A DNA stretch of 64,000 nt from Balneolaceae bacterium (GCA_007693745.1 REDA01000031.1:24536-88535); one strand, 5' to 3'. Positions 29,099-39,371 are shown, counted from the stretch's first letter. Numbers and translations: made by a program. The notes: generated by a model from the sequence alone, not told the origin.

Positions 29099-29230
29099 AA
29101 TGATCTTTAGATTTCTGTAGTTCAGAAGTAAAAATAAACAGATTCAGCAGAAATAAAAGGAATTTTATTCTTGTTATTTCAGGAGTTGATCAGATCATCG
29201 GATAAGTAAATCCTGAGGTGATAGTATGGC

Positions 29231-32200
29231 CTAAAGAGCGTTTTGCCTTAGAGCTTTTAAAACCGTTTTTCTTCGTTTTTTAGAGATTCCGATTGCAACG
29301 GAGGGCACTACAAAAAGGGTAAGGATCGCCGCGAAAAAGAGTCCTCCGATCACCGATCTGGCCAGCGGGCTCCAGGTTTCAGAGCCGGCACCCAGTTCCA
29401 GAGCGAGTGGTATCATGGAGCAGATTGTCGTCATGGCGGTGAGCAGAATCGGTCGCATCCTTCGTTTACAGGCCATGAGAAAATTTTGGAGATAATCACT
29501 CTCTTCCGTTTTACCACGGGTGCTTTGGTGGATAAAATCGACCAGAACAATACCGTTATTTACAACAATACCGATCAGAATAACGATACCGATATACGCA
29601 GGAACGCTCAGTGAAGTGCCGGTGATGGTCAAAAATACGAGGGAGCCAAAAAACGCGAGCGGTACCGAGAACATCACGATAAAGGGATCCCGGAGGTTTT
29701 CAAACAGCGAAGCCATGACCATATAGGTGAGAATCAGGGCAAAAAGGATCGCGATTATGATTTCTCCACCGCTTTCCTGCTGTGCCCAAACGGAGCCTGA
29801 AAATTCATAACGGTACCCGTCCGGCAGAATGATCTCATTATCCAGCAGATCCTGTATCCGCTGCTGATACTCCTCCATATCTCCCCTTACCAGCACAGAT
29901 ACGTCCAGGAGTGTTTCCCGGTCGCGCCGGGTGATATTATTGAGACCTTCCTGGGAACGGAATTCGCCAAGCCCGAAAACAGGGATTCTCTGTTCACCTA
30001 CCTGAGCCAGTTCCAGGGCAAAAAGATCGTCTCTGTTTTCGAACTGATCGCGCACATTTTGAACCTGTATGGCAATTTCACGGCCCTCCTCCCGGAAAAA
30101 ACCGGCACGGGTGCCCCGCGCCTGGGTTCCCAATTCGGAAGCGATGGAGGAAGAGGCGATGCCGGTGCGGCTGATACGGTTTCGGTCGAGATCAAAGACC
30201 AGCTCCGGGGTAGGCCGCGATCGGGGGTTGTTTACCGAGATCACCATCGGGTCGTCAATCAGTGCTTCTTCCATTTTAAGGGTAAGTGTCTGCAGAACTT
30301 CCACGTCAGGGCCAATCAGGCTGATACGGATTCCGCGACCGCTCCATCCGCGTCCGGTCGGGATTCCTCCGCTTCCGCCCAGATTGGCGATATCGATATT
30401 GATATCCGGTTCCCTCAGAAGCTCCTGAAGTCTGGAGGCGATCTCAGTAGTGGTTTCTTCCCTCTGATTTTCCCGAACCAGTGTCACACTCAGTGTTCCG
30501 GCGTTACTCAGGGTACTGCGTCCCCGCCGGCCAATATTGGTGATCACGGTTTCCACGGCAGGCTCCTCAAGCAGCCGTCCTGTATATTCACGCAGGGTGG
30601 AGGCGGTTGTAGCCAGTTTGCTGCCGGCCGGCAGCTCCACACGAAGATCGAACTGTCCCTCATCGGTTTCCGGGAAGAAATCTTTTTCAATATTGTTGAA
30701 AATCTGAAATGCACCAAACAAAATTCCGGCAACGGCAAGAGCGATGATGTATTTCCTGGATAGAATCCATTCCAGAACTTTTATGTAATTATTTTCAAGC
30801 GATTTAATAAGGCCAAACGTAAAGCTCCGCTTCTGAAACTGATCGCGGTCAAGGAGCAGGGACGCCAGAACGGGTATCAGTATAATGGAGGCGAAGAAAG
30901 AGAATCCAATGGCTATAGAGATGGTCAGCGCAAGATCGCGGGCAACGGTGCCGGCAAATCCGGAGAGTCCAAGAATGGGAATAAACACAGCAATCGTAGT
31001 GAGAGTTGAACCCAGCAGGGCCCCTCCCACTTCATTGGTTCCGTCGAGAGCCGCCTGAAATCTGGATTTCCCTTTTTCCAGCTGATTCGCAATACTTTCG
31101 GAAACCACAATCGAGTTGTCGACCAGTAACCCGATGGCGAGTGCCAGACCGGTGATGGAGATAATATTCAGGGTAATATCCAGAGCATACATTGCTGTAA
31201 AGGTGGCTGTTAACGAGACCGGAATACTCATGGCTACCACAAAGGCGATTCTCCAGCCCCCCATGAAGAGCAGCAGTATCACAATGACAACGACCAGAGC
31301 GATCAGGGCAGACTGAGCCAGGTTTGAAATAGAATTTTCGATAAACTCTCCCTCATTGCTGAGTACCTGCATGGTGACACTGGTGGGGAGGTTTGGTAAA
31401 AACTCCTGCATTGTGGCCACGATCTGGTGGGTCACATCCAAAGTGTTGGCATCCGACTGCTTTTGAATCTCTACAGTTACACTGTTTCGCCCGTTGATCT
31501 CAACGATATTTCGGATCTCTTCATAATCGTCCCGCACCACAGCGATGTCACGAACCCTGACGGGCACATCATTCTGAATTGAAACGACTGTCTGGGAAAT
31601 CTCTTCAATATCGCGATACATCGACTGGGCTCTGACACTGTAGCTGATCCTGTCTGCCACGAGGCTTCCGATTGGCTGCTGCACATTGTTGCCCCGAATG
31701 GCATTCACCACATCGGAGGGCATGATACTGTGTCTTGCCATAGCGGCAGGCAGAAGATCCACGTAGATATTTCGGGTAAGTCCTCCCCTGGTTTCGGCCG
31801 AAGCAACACCGGGTATCCGTTCAAAACGCGGCTCGATAAACTCTGTAGAAAGGGTTCGGAGCTCATCCAGACCCAGAACATCCGACTCGACACTCACCCG
31901 CATAACCGGTGCGCGGTCGGGATCGAACTGGAAGATGAAGGGTTCATTAGCCTCCGAAGGGAGAATTGGCCGGATTCGTTCAACAGCTTCCCTCACTTTC
32001 TGCTCAGTCACCATAATACTCGTTCCCGGTTTGAGCCTGAGAATCATGAACGCTCCTCCCTGCCTTACATTGGAATCGAGGGATTCGACACCTTCCACAC
32101 CCATCACCACACCTTCGATCGGCTCTACAACCAGCCGTAGCATATCGTCAGGAGCTACGTTTGCATAGTTTACGGAAATCCCCATCACGGGAATATCAAA

Positions 32201-32326
32201 ACTGGGATAGAGAGTCACCTTCAGGTTGGTAAGGGAGAAAATTCCAAAACCGATCACAAGCAGAGACATCATGATCGCTGTGACGGGCCTTTTCAGGATT
32301 TTCTCGGTGATGGTAATTTTTTTCAT
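29231..32326 (-). CDS. RND efflux permease (second pump of the tandem)
   Basis: A complete AcrB-type RND pump of 1031 residues with twelve predicted membrane segments. The first is ITAIMMSLLVIGFGIFS-like at residues 15-35; two large periplasmic loops follow helices 1 and 7. TM4-region motif GLALAIGLLVDNSIVVSE carries the proton-relay Asp, and GIVILIGIVVNNGIVLVDF is in the C-terminal half, followed by RRMRPILLTAMTTICSMIPLALELG. It is 42 bp after the other pump gene, which it resembles, and shares the adaptor at 35659-37038. A tandem pump pair as in MdtBC may work as a hetero-trimer; this is inference. Confidence 0.95.
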   Translation of the reverse strand: MKKITITEKILKRPVTAIMMSLLVIGFGIFSLTNLKVTLYPSFDIPVMGISVNYANVAPDDMLRLVVEPIEGVVMGVEGVESLDSNVRQGGAFMILRLKPGTSIMVTEQKVREAVERIRPILPSEANEPFIFQFDPDRAPVMRVSVESDVLGLDELRTLSTEFIEPRFERIPGVASAETRGGLTRNIYVDLLPAAMARHSIMPSDVVNAIRGNNVQQPIGSLVADRISYSVRAQSMYRDIEEISQTVVSIQNDVPVRVRDIAVVRDDYEEIRNIVEINGRNSVTVEIQKQSDANTLDVTHQIVATMQEFLPNLPTSVTMQVLSNEGEFIENSISNLAQSALIALVVVIVILLLFMGGWRIAFVVAMSIPVSLTATFTAMYALDITLNIISITGLALAIGLLVDNSIVVSESIANQLEKGKSRFQAALDGTNEVGGALLGSTLTTIAVFIPILGLSGFAGTVARDLALTISIAIGFSFFASIILIPVLASLLLDRDQFQKRSFTFGLIKSLENNYIKVLEWILSRKYIIALAVAGILFGAFQIFNNIEKDFFPETDEGQFDLRVELPAGSKLATTASTLREYTGRLLEEPAVETVITNIGRRGRSTLSNAGTLSVTLVRENQREETTTEIASRLQELLREPDINIDIANLGGSGGIPTGRGWSGRGIRISLIGPDVEVLQTLTLKMEEALIDDPMVISVNNPRSRPTPELVFDLDRNRISRTGIASSSIASELGTQARGTRAGFFREEGREIAIQVQNVRDQFENRDDLFALELAQVGEQRIPVFGLGEFRSQEGLNNITRRDRETLLDVSVLVRGDMEEYQQRIQDLLDNEIILPDGYRYEFSGSVWAQQESGGEIIIAILFALILTYMVMASLFENLRDPFIVMFSVPLAFFGSLVFLTITGTSLSVPAYIGIVILIGIVVNNGIVLVDFIHQSTRGKTEESDYLQNFLMACKRRMRPILLTAMTTICSMIPLALELGAGSETWSPLARSVIGGLFFAAILTLFVVPSVAIGISKKRRKTVLKALRQNAL

Positions 32327-32368
32327 ACTGCTTCGGGTTTAGATATTGAAGGCTGAGTCAATTTCGGG

Positions 32369-35300
32369 TTACTCTTCCACACTGAGCGGATCTTCTTTGT
32401 GCACGGAATCAAATCCGATTCTTTCTACAAAAGCATTTACAACATAGTACATACTGGGAACGGCAAAGAGCATCAGCAGTGTGGACATAAAGAGTCCGCC
32501 GATGACTGCACGAGCCATCGGGCTCCAGGTCTCTGCTCCGGCGCCCAGCTGCAGCGCCAGGGGTACCATCGCAAGGATGGTGGTGAGTGCCGTCATCAGT
32601 ATCGGCCGCAATCTTCTGCCGGCGCCATCCACAATTGCCTCGAACCGCTCCTGTCCGCGGGATTGCAGGATCTTTATGTAATCAATCATCACAATTCCGT
32701 TATTCACCACGATGCCTGTCAAGAGCACCAGACCAACCATGGCGGTTACACTCACCGGGGTGGAGGTAAACCAGAGCATCATCAGCACACCGGTAAGTGC
32801 CAGCGGAATGGTAACAATAATGATAAAAGGTTCCGCCAGGCTCTCAAACTGAGAAGCCATCACCATATAGGTGAGGATTCCGGCGATCAGGAATGCAATG
32901 AGAAGAAAACGGAACGATTCACGCTGTTCTTCAGCAGAACCTCCGAGCTCGTAACGGTATCCTTCCGGCCAGGCCATGGATGCCAGGGCGTTGTTGGCAA
33001 GGTCAGTCGCAGATCTCAGATCCAGGGAGCCCAGATCTGCCTCCACCTCCACCATGCGCTCCTGATTCACTCGTAAAATATTGGATGGCCCCATGTAACG
33101 GTCGATGCGCGCGAGGTTGTTCAGCGGCATCCATTCTCCTGAAGGGGTACGAATCTGAAGATCCTGGAGGGATGTGGATTGAGATCTGTCGATGGGATCC
33201 ACTTCCACAAGCACTTCAAATTCAAGACCCTGATCCACGAATGTAGTGGCCACGGAGCCCTGTACGGAGTTGCTCAGCGCGGAAGCTACCTGAGCGGTGG
33301 TCATGCCGACACGGGCAATGCGCTCCCGGTCCATCTCTACCCGGAGTTCGGGACGCCCCTGATCGGCCGAGCTGAAGACACTGACAATGCCCTCGATCTC
33401 CCGCAGGTTTTGCATCGCAGTTTCTGCGAGTATTCGCTTAACCTCCTGGTCAAACCCGTAGATCTGTACAATCAGGCCTGTTTCGCCGTCCGGACTCAGC
33501 GGATCCTCCTGTACTTCACGGATATTGGCTCCGGGAACATTCTGGAGCTGTTCGAGAAGGGCAGCTGTGATCTCCATCTGGCTCCTGGATCGTTCGGTAA
33601 CAGGAACAAGTTCAATCCGGATACGCCCCTGATTTCCGCCGGGATTGTCAGCTCCCTCTATTCCGATTTTATCACCATAATCAGAGACCAGTAAACGTAA
33701 TTCCGGAACATTGGCACGCACGATCTCTTCAGCCTGAATAATGGTTCGTTCCAGTTCAACCAGGCTTACTCCGGGCTCACGCTGTATGTCGACGATGATA
33801 AAATTTTCGTCCACTTTCGGGAAAAACTCACCGCCGAGCAGATAGAAGATCGGCAGGGAGGCGAAGAGCAGTCCAAATGCTGCGGCGATGACCCACGGGC
33901 TCTTTCTCAGAGTTTTTCTGAGCAGGTTTTTATATGCATTTTCGGTGGAGTCGAACGCTCTTCCCAGCCAGGGCCCGAGTTTTTCGGCAAAGGCAACGTT
34001 CATTTTTGAGACGATCCATGCCCAGATTTTCAGAATTGGCCAGGCCACAAAATAGAGAAGAAAAAGGGGCAGGGAAACAAGACGAGTAAAAACGTTCTGA
34101 CGCCGCCAGATAAGTAATTTATGCAACAGATTACGGGCAGGGTCTTTTTTGTCGGATGTAACCAGCTCCGCTTCGAACAGCCGGGAACTCAGAACCGGAA
34201 TAAGTGTGATCGCGATGAGTACCGAGACAATCAGGGCGAAAGAAATTGTCAGGGCCATATCTCTGAAGAGCAGTCCGGCGATACCGGGCACAAACAGGAT
34301 TGGAAGAAATACGACAAGCGTGGTAAGTGTGGAAACAATGACAGGGGCGGCCACTTCCCGAGCTCCCGATATGGCAGATTCCTTGCTTCCATGGCCGTCT
34401 TCCTTGAACCGGAAAATATTTTCCAGAACCACTACGGCATTGTCCACCACGAGCCCAACCGCCAGGGTCAGCCCCGAGAGAGAGATGATATTCAGGCTTA
34501 CGTTGGCAAAATCCATGATGCTGAAGGTGGCAATAATGGATATGGGGATGGTAATGGCTACGATCAGTGCAGAGCGCCCGCTGCGCAGAAACAGAAGCAG
34601 CATGATGATCACCAGTACAACAGCCTGCAGGCCGGTAGTGACCAGATTTCGAATCGACATTGTAATAAAGTCGGCCCGGTTTGTGAGTACATCCAGACTT
34701 ACATCAGAGGGAAGTATAGCCCGGATGTCATCCAGTGTTTCAACCACTCCCCCGGCAGCACTTACAATGTTACTGTCGCTGGTCTTATAGACATTCATGA
34801 TCACCCCGTCATTTCCCTGTACACGGACATTGCCTATTGGCTGGGCAATTCCGTCTTCTACCCGGGCCACATCTTTCAGATAGACCGGATTTCCATCCTC
34901 AGTGACAGATACAATGCTGTTACGGATCTGATCGATATTGCGAAAATCGCCAATTGTCCGGAGTGAGAAGACCGTTTCCCCTTCAATCAGCTCACCGGCG
35001 GGAACCTGCACATTCTCCTGCCGGAGGCGGTTGGAGATGGTTGCGATGTCGAGATTGTAGGTTCGCATCTGGGCATTACTGAGCCGAACGTTTATCTGTC
35101 TGTCAAACCCACCTGCGGTTTCAGCAGAGGCGATTCCCTGAATTCTTTCAATCCGCTGCTCAATTTGCCGGGTGGCAAGGGTACGCAGTTCCCGGGGGCT
35201 TCGGGTAGAAGAGGTGAGCGCGAGAACCAGAACCGGTTCATCATTGGGATCGTAAGAGAAGACAATAGGCTGGTCCACATCGTCAGGTAATCCGCGGCGG

Positions 35301-35647
35301 ATCATATCGAGCCGTTTCCTGACCTCTGTCTCAGCCACAAAGAGGTCCGTTCCCCAGTTAAAATTCAGTTTTACAACCGAAGCTCCCTGGCTTGATAACG
35401 AACGAACCCTTCTCACTCCGGAGATGCTCCCTACCTGCTCCTCGATTTGACGTGTGATGAGCGCTTCAATGTCTTCGGGGGCTACCCCTTCGTATGTACT
35501 GAAGACGGTGATGGTTGGAAATGAGACATCCGGATAGAGATTAAGCCGGAGATTACTCAGCCCGAAAAGGCCGAATCCGATCAGCATGATACTGATCATC
35601 ATAAATGTGATGGGTCTGTTAACTGCTAATTTAGGGAGATTATTCAT
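32369..35647 (-). CDS. RND efflux permease (first pump of the tandem)
   Basis: A 1092-residue RND pump, about 60 residues longer than its neighbour. The extra length is mainly a cytoplasmic insertion near residues 495-560 (around KKDPARNLLHKLLIWRRQNV and an added hydrophobic LPLFLLYFVAWPILKIWAWIV), which is uncommon in AcrB types. Proton-relay motif GLTLAVGLVVDNAVVVLE and the C-terminal GLVLLTGIVVNNGIVMIDY with RRLRPILMTALTTILAMVPLALQLG are intact. It starts 11 bp after the adaptor stop, so adaptor and both pumps form one minus-strand operon. No TolC-type outer-membrane gene is in this operon. Confidence 0.95.
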   Translation of the reverse strand: MNNLPKLAVNRPITFMMISIMLIGFGLFGLSNLRLNLYPDVSFPTITVFSTYEGVAPEDIEALITRQIEEQVGSISGVRRVRSLSSQGASVVKLNFNWGTDLFVAETEVRKRLDMIRRGLPDDVDQPIVFSYDPNDEPVLVLALTSSTRSPRELRTLATRQIEQRIERIQGIASAETAGGFDRQINVRLSNAQMRTYNLDIATISNRLRQENVQVPAGELIEGETVFSLRTIGDFRNIDQIRNSIVSVTEDGNPVYLKDVARVEDGIAQPIGNVRVQGNDGVIMNVYKTSDSNIVSAAGGVVETLDDIRAILPSDVSLDVLTNRADFITMSIRNLVTTGLQAVVLVIIMLLLFLRSGRSALIVAITIPISIIATFSIMDFANVSLNIISLSGLTLAVGLVVDNAVVVLENIFRFKEDGHGSKESAISGAREVAAPVIVSTLTTLVVFLPILFVPGIAGLLFRDMALTISFALIVSVLIAITLIPVLSSRLFEAELVTSDKKDPARNLLHKLLIWRRQNVFTRLVSLPLFLLYFVAWPILKIWAWIVSKMNVAFAEKLGPWLGRAFDSTENAYKNLLRKTLRKSPWVIAAAFGLLFASLPIFYLLGGEFFPKVDENFIIVDIQREPGVSLVELERTIIQAEEIVRANVPELRLLVSDYGDKIGIEGADNPGGNQGRIRIELVPVTERSRSQMEITAALLEQLQNVPGANIREVQEDPLSPDGETGLIVQIYGFDQEVKRILAETAMQNLREIEGIVSVFSSADQGRPELRVEMDRERIARVGMTTAQVASALSNSVQGSVATTFVDQGLEFEVLVEVDPIDRSQSTSLQDLQIRTPSGEWMPLNNLARIDRYMGPSNILRVNQERMVEVEADLGSLDLRSATDLANNALASMAWPEGYRYELGGSAEEQRESFRFLLIAFLIAGILTYMVMASQFESLAEPFIIIVTIPLALTGVLMMLWFTSTPVSVTAMVGLVLLTGIVVNNGIVMIDYIKILQSRGQERFEAIVDGAGRRLRPILMTALTTILAMVPLALQLGAGAETWSPMARAVIGGLFMSTLLMLFAVPSMYYVVNAFVERIGFDSVHKEDPLSVEE

Positions 35648-35658
35648 AGTGGTTTCCC

Positions 35659-37038
35659 TTAATTATTTCCGGACGGCCTGCCCTGACCCTGTCTCTGCCC
35701 GCCACCCTGCTGCATCCGGTCTCTGAGAGCCTGTCTCTGCTCGGGTGAAAGATTGTTCATGTATTCAGCCCGCTGTTCCGGTGTCATATTTCGTATCTGT
35801 TCCGGTGTCATCGTAGTGCCCGCTGCGCCCTGTTCAGGTGAGGCACTCTCTGCTGATTGTTCAGGCCGCACAGGCGGTTCACTGCCTGCAACCCGGATGC
35901 GCGAACCGTTTTCAAGGGTTCTCTGACCGGTTACAATTAAACCATCACCGGCGGATAAACCCTCCAGAACCTGTATACGGTCGCCCTGTTCAATACCCAG
36001 TACAAGATCTCTGCGTGCAGCCGTTGTATCGCCCTGGCTGACAAAAGCGGAGTAGCTTCGCTCCAGTTCGATTGTCCCGGTTTCGGGTTCAATGTAGGTA
36101 TCCACTTTTTCAACCATTGCAGAGCGCGGAATCACCACTACATTCTCTCTGGTTTCAAGATTGATGTTAGACTGTACCAGAGCGCCCTGAAATACAGAAC
36201 CGGCCGCCTCAACAAGCGTGATGACAATCTCTCCGAGTCCGGTGACGGGATTTAACTGCGGACTTTTTCTGGAGACGATGCCTGCAGCGATTTCACTCCC
36301 TCTGGTTGAGAGGGAAATGGAGACGGTCTGACCGATCTGCACTCGTTCCCAATCCTGCAGAGGCAGGAATACGCGCGTTTCAAAACCGATCATATTGGCA
36401 ACTTCAAAAATCGGCTGCCCTGTAGAAGCAATGTCGCCTTCGGCAACGAGCCGGTTGAGGATCACGCCGTTTACAGGTGACCTGACCAGGGTATTTGCCA
36501 GGTTTTCCCGGCTTTGGGTGAGTGCTGCCAATGCGGATTCATACTGAGCCCGGCTGTTGAGGAAACTGGTGCGGAAATCGTCAAATTCGGCGCGGCTGAT
36601 CAATTGACGTTCAAAAAGCTCCTGCTGGCGATCAAGCTGGGTACTGTCTCTTGCCAGGGACGCTTCGGCCTGTCGTATCTGTGCCTGTGCCTGTTCTACA
36701 GCGTCCCTGAACGGAACATCGTAGATTTCTGCAATTACCTGGCCACGGGAAACCTCATCACCGAGATCCACCAGGATACGGGTAATACGGTTGGAGACTT
36801 GCGGAGTAATGGATACAACATCTTGTGCCCTGATGGTTCCGAAAGCCCTGACCTGTTCGGATATCGTGCCAGTCTGCACCGGAACAACCTCAACGCTGGT
36901 AGCAGGCCGTGCGCCAAAACCACCAAACCCTCCGGCAGCAGGAGCGCTGCTTTGGGAATTTCCACCACAACCGGAAAAGAGAAAAAGAGTAGATAAAAGG
37001 AGTGAATAGTTTAGTATTGATTTCAAAGATGTTTCCAT
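35659..37038 (-). CDS. RND periplasmic adaptor (membrane fusion lipoprotein)
   Basis: An HlyD/AcrA-type adaptor that links the RND pump to an outer-membrane channel. From the ATG at 37038 it is 459 residues with a lipoprotein signal ending LFLFSGC; the earlier in-frame ATG at 37113 would bury this signal and is rejected. Domains: a lipoyl/barrel-sandwich hybrid (GTIRAQDVVSITPQVSNRI ... SPVNGVILNRLVAEGD), a helical hairpin (AQIRQAEASLARDSTQL), and a beta-barrel (VIPRSAMVEK). The C-terminal 60 residues are unusual: repeated MTPEQ/LSPEQR motifs and a Gly-Gln-Arg tail. First gene of the operon. Confidence 0.93.
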   Translation of the reverse strand: METSLKSILNYSLLLSTLFLFSGCGGNSQSSAPAAGGFGGFGARPATSVEVVPVQTGTISEQVRAFGTIRAQDVVSITPQVSNRITRILVDLGDEVSRGQVIAEIYDVPFRDAVEQAQAQIRQAEASLARDSTQLDRQQELFERQLISRAEFDDFRTSFLNSRAQYESALAALTQSRENLANTLVRSPVNGVILNRLVAEGDIASTGQPIFEVANMIGFETRVFLPLQDWERVQIGQTVSISLSTRGSEIAAGIVSRKSPQLNPVTGLGEIVITLVEAAGSVFQGALVQSNINLETRENVVVIPRSAMVEKVDTYIEPETGTIELERSYSAFVSQGDTTAARRDLVLGIEQGDRIQVLEGLSAGDGLIVTGQRTLENGSRIRVAGSEPPVRPEQSAESASPEQGAAGTTMTPEQIRNMTPEQRAEYMNNLSPEQRQALRDRMQQGGGQRQGQGRPSGNN

Positions 37039-37366
37039 GGTTTTTAGTTTCGGGTTTCTCCCAGGGGCATTAAATGTAATCAGTTCCTGCTCAATGGCAT
37101 ACGCTATGAACAATATTTAACTGAAATAAATCCCGTTTTTAAAATTTATTACAAGCCAGGTTCTGCCGGCCTGTTCAGTTAGACGGAAGCAGTCTGAGAA
37201 AGTTTGCAATGGGTATTTAAAAAGATGTAAACAGGAAAAGACGTCATTGCACAGCAGGTGTTTTAACCTGCCATCTCCTGAAGTTCAGAGAAAAGCGTGA
37301 AGACTGGATAGCGACGTGAACCGCTACAGCTAGATGAAGTGAGTCTGGCGGTTTGTAAACAGCAGC
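37039..37366. other. Intergenic region, no gene seen
   Basis: About 330 bp upstream of the RND operon and downstream of the GAF gene on the same strand. It is probably the RND operon promoter region. I see no clear hairpin, repeat copy or recognised operator. Confidence 0.35.
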
Positions 37367-37831
37367 TCAGAGAATAGTTTCAAGTTTTCGGCAGATTGAT
37401 TCGCAAAGTGAGGTTAGTTCAGGGCTTATCGCATTCTTCGTATGGGAATCGATATCCAGTTCACCGAAAAGTGCTCCCTTTTTTAAGATCGGAACCACAA
37501 TTTCAGACTCCACATGAATACTGCAGGCAAGATAGTTGTCGGCGCTTTTCACATCCTGAACGACAAACGTTTCGAGTGTTTCAGCTGCCTGCCCGCAGAT
37601 ACCGGTGCCGAAAGGAATACGGGTATGGTCGGTTGGTTCACCAACATAAGGACCCAAAATGAGCATTTTTTCATCATTCGGATCGGCGAGGTAGAAACCG
37701 GTCCAGTCAAATACCTCAACTTCCTGATCAAGCAGAACACAAATTTGAGTGAGGATATCATTAAGAGGGAGATTGCTTTCAATGATTTCAAAAGCATGTT
37801 TACGGATGGAGTGAAGGTCTGTTTTACTCAT
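37367..37831 (-). CDS. GAF-domain protein, free methionine-(R)-sulfoxide reductase-like
   Basis: A 154-residue single GAF domain of the fRMsr type, which reduces free methionine-R-sulfoxide. The family landmarks are present: DWTGFYL, LGPYVGEP, RIPFGTGICG with Cys79, YLACSIHVESEIVVPI with Cys103, and GELDIDS. In well-studied members three cysteines are used; the residue aligning with the first (two before RIP) is His69 here. Two-cysteine members exist, so activity is plausible but not certain. It stands alone and is divergent from marC. Confidence 0.85.
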   Translation of the reverse strand: MSKTDLHSIRKHAFEIIESNLPLNDILTQICVLLDQEVEVFDWTGFYLADPNDEKMLILGPYVGEPTDHTRIPFGTGICGQAAETLETFVVQDVKSADNYLACSIHVESEIVVPILKKGALFGELDIDSHTKNAISPELTSLCESICRKLETIL

Positions 37832-37913
37832 GTTTCATGTTTAATTCGCTGGTTTGTCTGGAAAATAGGGAATTTTCCGATTCCAGTTATAAAGTCTCTG
37901 TTGGCAGATGATC

Positions 37914-38050
37914 AAGGTGACATTAAAAAACTGTTCATTTGCCCAATAGTATCGTTATCGCAGAATAAAGCCTCACGGTTCGCATGCAGGCTGCGGTTTA
38001 AAATATTCATCCGCCTTGATCTTGTGCAAAACCCCTGCTTTTTCAACCCC
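37914..38050 (+). repeat. Dispersed ~137-bp repeat, copy 4
   Basis: A copy with a degraded left end (AAGGTGACATTAAAAAACTG) but well-kept core and right half: CAGGCTGCGGTTT, CCGCCTTGATCTTGTGCAAA and ACCCCTGCTTTTTCAACCCC. It lies in the divergent space between the GAF gene and marC. Confidence 0.82.
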
Positions 38051-38187
38051 ACCGGAAATAATTAATCTATATTAGTAACAATAGGATACAATTTCATAAG
38101 AGTGAAAATGAGAGATAAGGAGAAAGGCATCTTTTTTAGGGGAATTCCTCATTTTATTTGTTGTAATCATCAATATCTTTCCTTTGT

Positions 38188-38868
38188 ATGGCAGAATTGA
38201 TAATTGAAACCATTCCGGAGCATACAGTTACCATGATCGGGGTGGCTGGATTGCTGTTTGCAAGCTTTACTTCGCTTTTCTCGGTTGTGAATCCGCTGGC
38301 AGCGATGCCAATTTTTTTGTCCTTAACTGAGAAATACGGGGAAAGAGAAAGGGTGCAAACAGCAAAAAAAGCAGGGATCTACATGCTTGGTGTGCTGCTT
38401 ACCTTTTTACTCATCGGAACGTTCATTCTCAGTTTTTTTGGAATTTCACTTGCCGGAATCCGGATTGCGGGAGGGCTCATTATTATGAGGGCGGCCTACT
38501 CGATGCTGAATCCGGAGCGGGGCGGCAGAAAACTGACAGATGAGGATGAAGCTGCCGCCCGCGAAAAAGAGGATATTTCCTTTAGCCCGCTGGCACTGCC
38601 GCTTCTTTCAGGTCCGGGGAGCATTGCTGTGGTGATCGGGTTTGCGACTCAGGCAGAAGGGGTTACGGATTATATTATCAACGGTATTTCTGTGATACTG
38701 GTTGTTCTCGTTACCTATGTCATACTCCGCCTCGCACCGATATCTGCAAAGTATATCGGTCCGGCGGGACTCAATGTAATGACCCGTTTAATGGGATTCA
38801 TTGCCCTGGCTATCAGTGTGCAGTTTATACTTAGCGGTATTTCACGTTATTTTGGACTAACCATATAA
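38188..38868 (+). CDS. MarC-family integral membrane protein
   Basis: A 226-residue protein with six predicted membrane helices. It matches the MarC/UPF0056 family by the N-terminal SLFSVVNPLAAMPIFLSLTEKYG, GISLAGIRIAGGLIIMRAAYSML, SPLALPLLSGPGSIAVVIG and the C-terminal GLNVMTRLMGFIALAISVQFILSGI. Role is uncertain; despite the name, links to multiple antibiotic resistance were not upheld, and transport of small molecules is suspected. A TATCTTTC box lies 6 bp before the ATG. Confidence 0.93.
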   Translation: MAELIIETIPEHTVTMIGVAGLLFASFTSLFSVVNPLAAMPIFLSLTEKYGERERVQTAKKAGIYMLGVLLTFLLIGTFILSFFGISLAGIRIAGGLIIMRAAYSMLNPERGGRKLTDEDEAAAREKEDISFSPLALPLLSGPGSIAVVIGFATQAEGVTDYIINGISVILVVLVTYVILRLAPISAKYIGPAGLNVMTRLMGFIALAISVQFILSGISRYFGLTI

Positions 38869-38879
38869 TCATAAACAAC

Positions 38880-39371
38880 ATGGACGAAAGACAAAAACTT
38901 CAGCAGCTCTTTAAATTTGACCTATGGTGTACGCGAAAGCTTGCAGACCAGCTGATCGAGCACGACTCCTTCAAAGAGAGAGAGGCGTGTGTCGCCTTCC
39001 TCTCTCATATCATCAATACCCAAAAAATCTGGTTCAGCCGCGCAGTGGAAGTATCGGCAGATCATGATCTTGATTTCTGGGAAGAGTATGATGTGAGTGA
39101 ACTCAAAATGAAGGCAAAAAAAGCGGCACAGATGTGGATCGACCTTATTGGTGACCATGATGTGAACCTCGACTCCATCATCTTTTATCAGAACAGCAAA
39201 GGAGCAGAATTTCAGAATGCACTCTGGCAAATCTGCAATCACCTGGTTATCCATGGCCAGCATCACCGTGCACAGATTTCACTGTTGCTGAGAAGATGTG
39301 ACATCGAGCCGCCTCAAATCGACTTCATCAATTATGCGCGAATGGATAAAGTGCAAAAAATGCTGATCTGA
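38880..39371 (+). CDS. DinB-family four-helix protein
   Basis: A 163-residue DinB-superfamily protein with the usual metal-ligand histidines: LSHIINTQKIWFSR in the second helix and NHLVIHGQHHRAQISLLLR in the last. It begins MDERQKLQQLFKFDLWCTRKL, typical of the first helix. It is 11 bp after marC and probably cotranscribed. Function is unknown; some relatives are thiol-dependent transferases. Confidence 0.85.
   Translation: MDERQKLQQLFKFDLWCTRKLADQLIEHDSFKEREACVAFLSHIINTQKIWFSRAVEVSADHDLDFWEEYDVSELKMKAKKAAQMWIDLIGDHDVNLDSIIFYQNSKGAEFQNALWQICNHLVIHGQHHRAQISLLLRRCDIEPPQIDFINYARMDKVQKMLI

Noticed and set aside
34121..34966. A 281-codon plus-strand frame within the first RND pump gene
   Set aside because: It is antisense to clearly conserved RND membrane motifs and encodes low-complexity polar sequence.
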